From the NCBI GenBank assembly GCA_002425185.1, contig DILT01000010.1, forward strand, positions 496,001 through 560,000: 64,000 bases of DNA. The letters are read 5' to 3'. A program made the translations under genes and the position numbers. This DNA is from Flammeovirgaceae bacterium UBA5585. GTDB lineage: Bacteria; Bacteroidota; Bacteroidia; Cytophagales; Cyclobacteriaceae. Of the stretch, positions 61,715-64,000 are shown piece after piece; the first letter of the stretch is position 1; each line of letters starts with the position of its first letter. Under the pieces are notes generated by a model. The model did no database searches and was not told the DNA's origin. It saw only the letters and a program-made list of their open reading frames with translations.

Positions 61715-63079
61715 ATGGCAAAACAGAAAAAAAAGTCTAATAAATTAATTTATATACTTATTGGAGCAGTAGTTGTATTGCTTCTGTTCATTTTCATTGG
61801 CCGTTCGCAAGGATGGATTGGTAAACCCAAAGATCTTGAAGTGGAACTGACCAAAGCCAAGCGAACCACCATCATTGAAAAAGTAAGTGCTTCCGGCACA
61901 GTGCAGCCCGTTACCGAAGTAAAGCTTGCCCCTGAAGTTTCAGGTGAGATAAGGGAATTGATGGTTGAAGATGGCGACTCGGTATCAAAAGGAACCTTAC
62001 TGGTAAAAATACGTCCCGATACGTGGTTATCTCAATTGGAGCGGGCTGAAGCCTCTCTTAATCAACAGCGGGCCAACATGGTTTCGTCTGAGGCTGCTTT
62101 GTCGCGAGCAGAAGCTACCTATACTCGGGCTAAGCAGGATTTTGAACGCCAGGAAAAATTGTGGGGCGAAAAGGTTATAGCAGAAGCCGATTGGCAGTTG
62201 GCACAACAGAATTTTAAAGTAGCAGAAAATGATTTGAAATCTGCCCGGCAATCGCTTGAGGCAGCTAAATATATTGTTCGAAGCAGCGAAGCTACAGTAA
62301 ACGAAGCACGTGAGAATGTGAGGTTAACCAGTGTGGTTGCCCCCATGAATGGGTTTGTTTCAAAATTAAATGTAAAAAAAGGCGAGCGTGTGGTAGGTAC
62401 AGCACAAATGCAAGGAACGGAAATGCTGCGCATTGCCGATTTAAGTACGATGGAAGTTCGGGTAAATGTAAACGAAAACGATATTGTGCGTGTGCATATT
62501 GGTGATACTGCTATTATCGATGTTGATGCTTATGCAAATACCAATAAGCAATTCAAGGGAATTGTTACGCACATTGCCAATACCGCCAAAGACAAGGTTT
62601 CTTCCGATGCGATTACTGAATTTGAAGTGAGAATTTTAATATTGAATTCTTCGTATAAGGATTTAGTGGATACCGGTAAACGATATCCTTTCCGGCCGGG
62701 CATGACGGCCAGTGTAGAAATATTAGCTACCCGCAAGGAAAATGTAATTTCGGTTCCGCTGGCCGCTGTAACTACCCGAATTCCGGATGATAAAAAGAAA
62801 AATACGGACACTGCTCAGCCGGCCGGAAATCAGCCAGCATCATCAAAGAAACAGGATAAAGTTGTTGTATTTGTGAATGATGGAGGTGTAGCCAAGATGA
62901 TTGAAGTAAAGACAGGTATCAGTGACTATGATAATATAGAAATACTTGAAGGTATCAGTGACTCAACGGAAATTGTAACCGGTCCATTTCTAATGGTATC
63001 CAAAAGGTTAAAAGAGGGTGATAAAATCCGTCAGGCACAAAAGAAAGAAACTGGCAAAAAGGAAGATAAAGCAGAATAA
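61715..63079 (+). CDS. Membrane-fusion (HlyD/MacA-like) adaptor protein
   Basis: Protein of 454 residues with an N-terminal membrane anchor (about 10-28), barrel-sandwich lipoyl halves (KLAPEVSGEIRELMVEDGDSVSKGTLL and VVAPMNGFVSKLNVKKGERV), a coiled-coil hairpin (about 105-200), and beta-barrel and membrane-proximal domains, with a variable Lys/Gln-rich insert (about 365-385). It bridges an inner-membrane pump to TolC. The pump gene (MacB or RND) is not next to it; ppa follows after a terminator. Confidence 0.92.
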   Translation: MAKQKKKSNKLIYILIGAVVVLLLFIFIGRSQGWIGKPKDLEVELTKAKRTTIIEKVSASGTVQPVTEVKLAPEVSGEIRELMVEDGDSVSKGTLLVKIRPDTWLSQLERAEASLNQQRANMVSSEAALSRAEATYTRAKQDFERQEKLWGEKVIAEADWQLAQQNFKVAENDLKSARQSLEAAKYIVRSSEATVNEARENVRLTSVVAPMNGFVSKLNVKKGERVVGTAQMQGTEMLRIADLSTMEVRVNVNENDIVRVHIGDTAIIDVDAYANTNKQFKGIVTHIANTAKDKVSSDAITEFEVRILILNSSYKDLVDTGKRYPFRPGMTASVEILATRKENVISVPLAAVTTRIPDDKKKNTDTAQPAGNQPASSKKQDKVVVFVNDGGVAKMIEVKTGISDYDNIEILEGISDSTEIVTGPFLMVSKRLKEGDKIRQAQKKETGKKEDKAE

Positions 63080-63104
63080 CCCGCTGATTTCTCTTAGAGT
63101 ATTG

Positions 63105-63137
63105 ACTCCCGGCTGGTATTCAGTCGGGAGTTTTTTT
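63105..63137 (+). terminator. Rho-independent terminator of the TolC-HlyD unit
   Basis: Stem ACTCCCGGCT/AGTCGGGAGT (one G-U pair) with loop GGTATTC, followed by T8. Confidence 0.85.
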
Positions 63138-63157
63138 TACCTTACTAAAAAAAAACT

Positions 63158-63700
63158 ATGGTACAGCATCCCTGGCATGAAGTTTCCATTGGGGTAAATC
63201 CACCCGAACATGTAAACGGAATCATTGAAATACCCAAAGGATCGAGAGCCAAATACGAAATTGATAAGGAGAGCGGGTTGATTAAGTTGGACAGGGTTCT
63301 TTACGCTTCTATGTATTACCCCCTGAATTACGGCTTTATTCCGCAAACGTTGGGGGAAGATAACGACCCGTTGGATATCGTTGTTTTAACACAGGTATCG
63401 GTAGTACCCCGTTGCATGATTCCTTCCAAGGTAATAGGCGTTATGCGTATGATTGACAGGGGAGAGGCCGATGATAAGATTATTGCGGTGGCCGAACAAG
63501 ATGCCAGCGTAAGTCATATTCGAGATGTAAGTGAGTTACCGGATTTTTTCCGCGTAGAACTCAGGCATTTTTTTGAAAATTATAAAACACTCGAAAATAA
63601 GAAGGTAGTGGTGGATGAGTTTCTAAGTAAAGCGCACGCCCTTCCTATTATTGAAAGGAGCATTCAGTACTATACTGAGGTTTATAGAAAGAAACACTAG
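63158..63700 (+). CDS. ppa: Inorganic pyrophosphatase, family I
   Basis: 180 residues, close to the usual size. It splits pyrophosphate made by biosynthetic reactions. The active-site signature DNDPLDIVVL carries the Mg2+-binding aspartates; other conserved pieces are IEIPKGSRAKYEIDKESG, YPLNYGFIPQT and VIGVMRMIDRGEADDKIIAV. It has its own transcription unit, just after a terminator. Confidence 0.96.
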   Translation: MVQHPWHEVSIGVNPPEHVNGIIEIPKGSRAKYEIDKESGLIKLDRVLYASMYYPLNYGFIPQTLGEDNDPLDIVVLTQVSVVPRCMIPSKVIGVMRMIDRGEADDKIIAVAEQDASVSHIRDVSELPDFFRVELRHFFENYKTLENKKVVVDEFLSKAHALPIIERSIQYYTEVYRKKH

Positions 63701-63710
63701 AAGCCACCTC

Positions 63711-63759
63711 AAAAAATGCTTATCGGGTCAGGATTAACCTGCCTGAGGGCAGTAAGCAT
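63711..63759 (-). terminator. Terminator of the minus-strand gene at the right edge
   Basis: Read on the minus strand, ATGCTTA...TAAGCAT (outer stem), with an inner hairpin CTGCC-CTCA-GGCAG, is followed by a T6 run. It lies about 40 bases after the stop at 63797. Confidence 0.6.
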
Positions 63760-63796
63760 CTGATTAATTAAACCTGAATTATGAGGTTGCGTTAAA

Positions 63797-64000
63797 TCAG
63801 CGCACAGCTTTTTTGTAGTTCATGGAGCGTGGACTCAACCATGTTTTATTTGTAAGCGCGTGGCGATAGTAGTTAAGGATGTTTTTGTACAGCCTGGCAT
63901 AAGCATTAATGGATGGAACAAAAAACAGCACGGTGCCCATCAAGCTCAAAATCAAGTGACTTATAATAAGATTATCAACTACGAGGTAAGCCTGCATCAA
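63797..64000 (-). CDS. Partial hypothetical membrane protein (5' end beyond window)
   Basis: At least 67 C-terminal residues. The frame stays open to the window edge, so the start cannot be seen (TTG and ATG codons at the very end may or may not be it). A hydrophobic helix ILSLMGTVLFFVPSINAYARL is followed by a basic segment with the ending RSMNYKKAVR. The pattern suggests a membrane protein with a basic cytoplasmic tail. No family recognised. Confidence 0.45.
   Translation of the reverse strand: MMQAYLVVDNLIISHLILSLMGTVLFFVPSINAYARLYKNILNYYRHALTNKTWLSPRSMNYKKAVR

Overview
The window is a piece of a Bacteroidota chromosome, most likely from the Cytophagales. This rests on type IX secretion (T9SS) signals: a type B C-terminal sorting domain on a giant SprB-repeat protein, a type A domain on a DUF1501 protein, and a T9SS plug-domain (DUF5103) lipoprotein. 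It is supported by Bacteroidota-type -7 promoter elements (TAnnTTTG) and by families typical of the phylum (DUF3276/PUR, DUF2911, DUF4136, DUF6671, DUF3575, Thermus-type IDH). A genus cannot be named from the sequence. Coding density is high. I saw no rRNA, tRNA, transposase, integrase or CRISPR array.

Layout. 1-9.7 kb: 3' part of an M48 protease, a TSUP transporter, a MacB/FtsX-type permease, a hot-dog thioesterase, a DUF4136 lipoprotein, smc and a small membrane protein. 9.8-17.6 kb: a small secreted one-domain SprB-like protein, then a 2485-residue surface protein with about 19 close SprB repeats plus degenerate ones. 17.6-21.8 kb: LuxC-type acyl-CoA reductase divergent from a 2[4Fe-4S] ferredoxin, then DUF58, DUF3276 and ychF. 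21.9-24.3 kb: a lone cas6 whose 3' tail is present a second time 306 bp further on, where it overlaps the end of the T9SS plug gene. 24.3-28.3 kb: ECF sigma factor, a double-membrane-spanning anti-sigma/beta-barrel protein, an LVIVD propeller lipoprotein and a small barrel-like protein. 28.3-38.1 kb: icd, DUF6671, an ABC-F ATPase, a sugar dehydrogenase-like lipoprotein, lgt, DUF2911, a deaminase, two small basic proteins and murB. 38.2-43.8 kb: a four-gene DUF1800/DUF1501/barrel/lipoprotein operon on the minus strand. 43.9-50.4 kb: HMG-CoA lyase, a TPR protein, dprA, a MerR regulator, a beta-propeller protein and tandem M23 peptidases. 50.5-64 kb: alaS-gatB-tlpA, DUF4159, two DUF3575-like barrels, an unknown lipoprotein, thyA, sdaAB, a TolC/HlyD pair, ppa and a partial gene at the right edge.

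Most of the window is housekeeping plus cell-envelope biology. The observations most worth following are: (1) the cas6 locus, where a second copy of the gene's last codons carries only synonymous differences, a scar of allele replacement or duplication; (2) the sigma/trans-envelope anti-sigma operon, which looks like a pathway that senses the outer membrane; (3) the giant repeat adhesin with its one-domain companion gene; (4) the DUF1800/DUF1501 operon, whose DUF1501 member carries both a Tat-like signal and a T9SS sorting domain.
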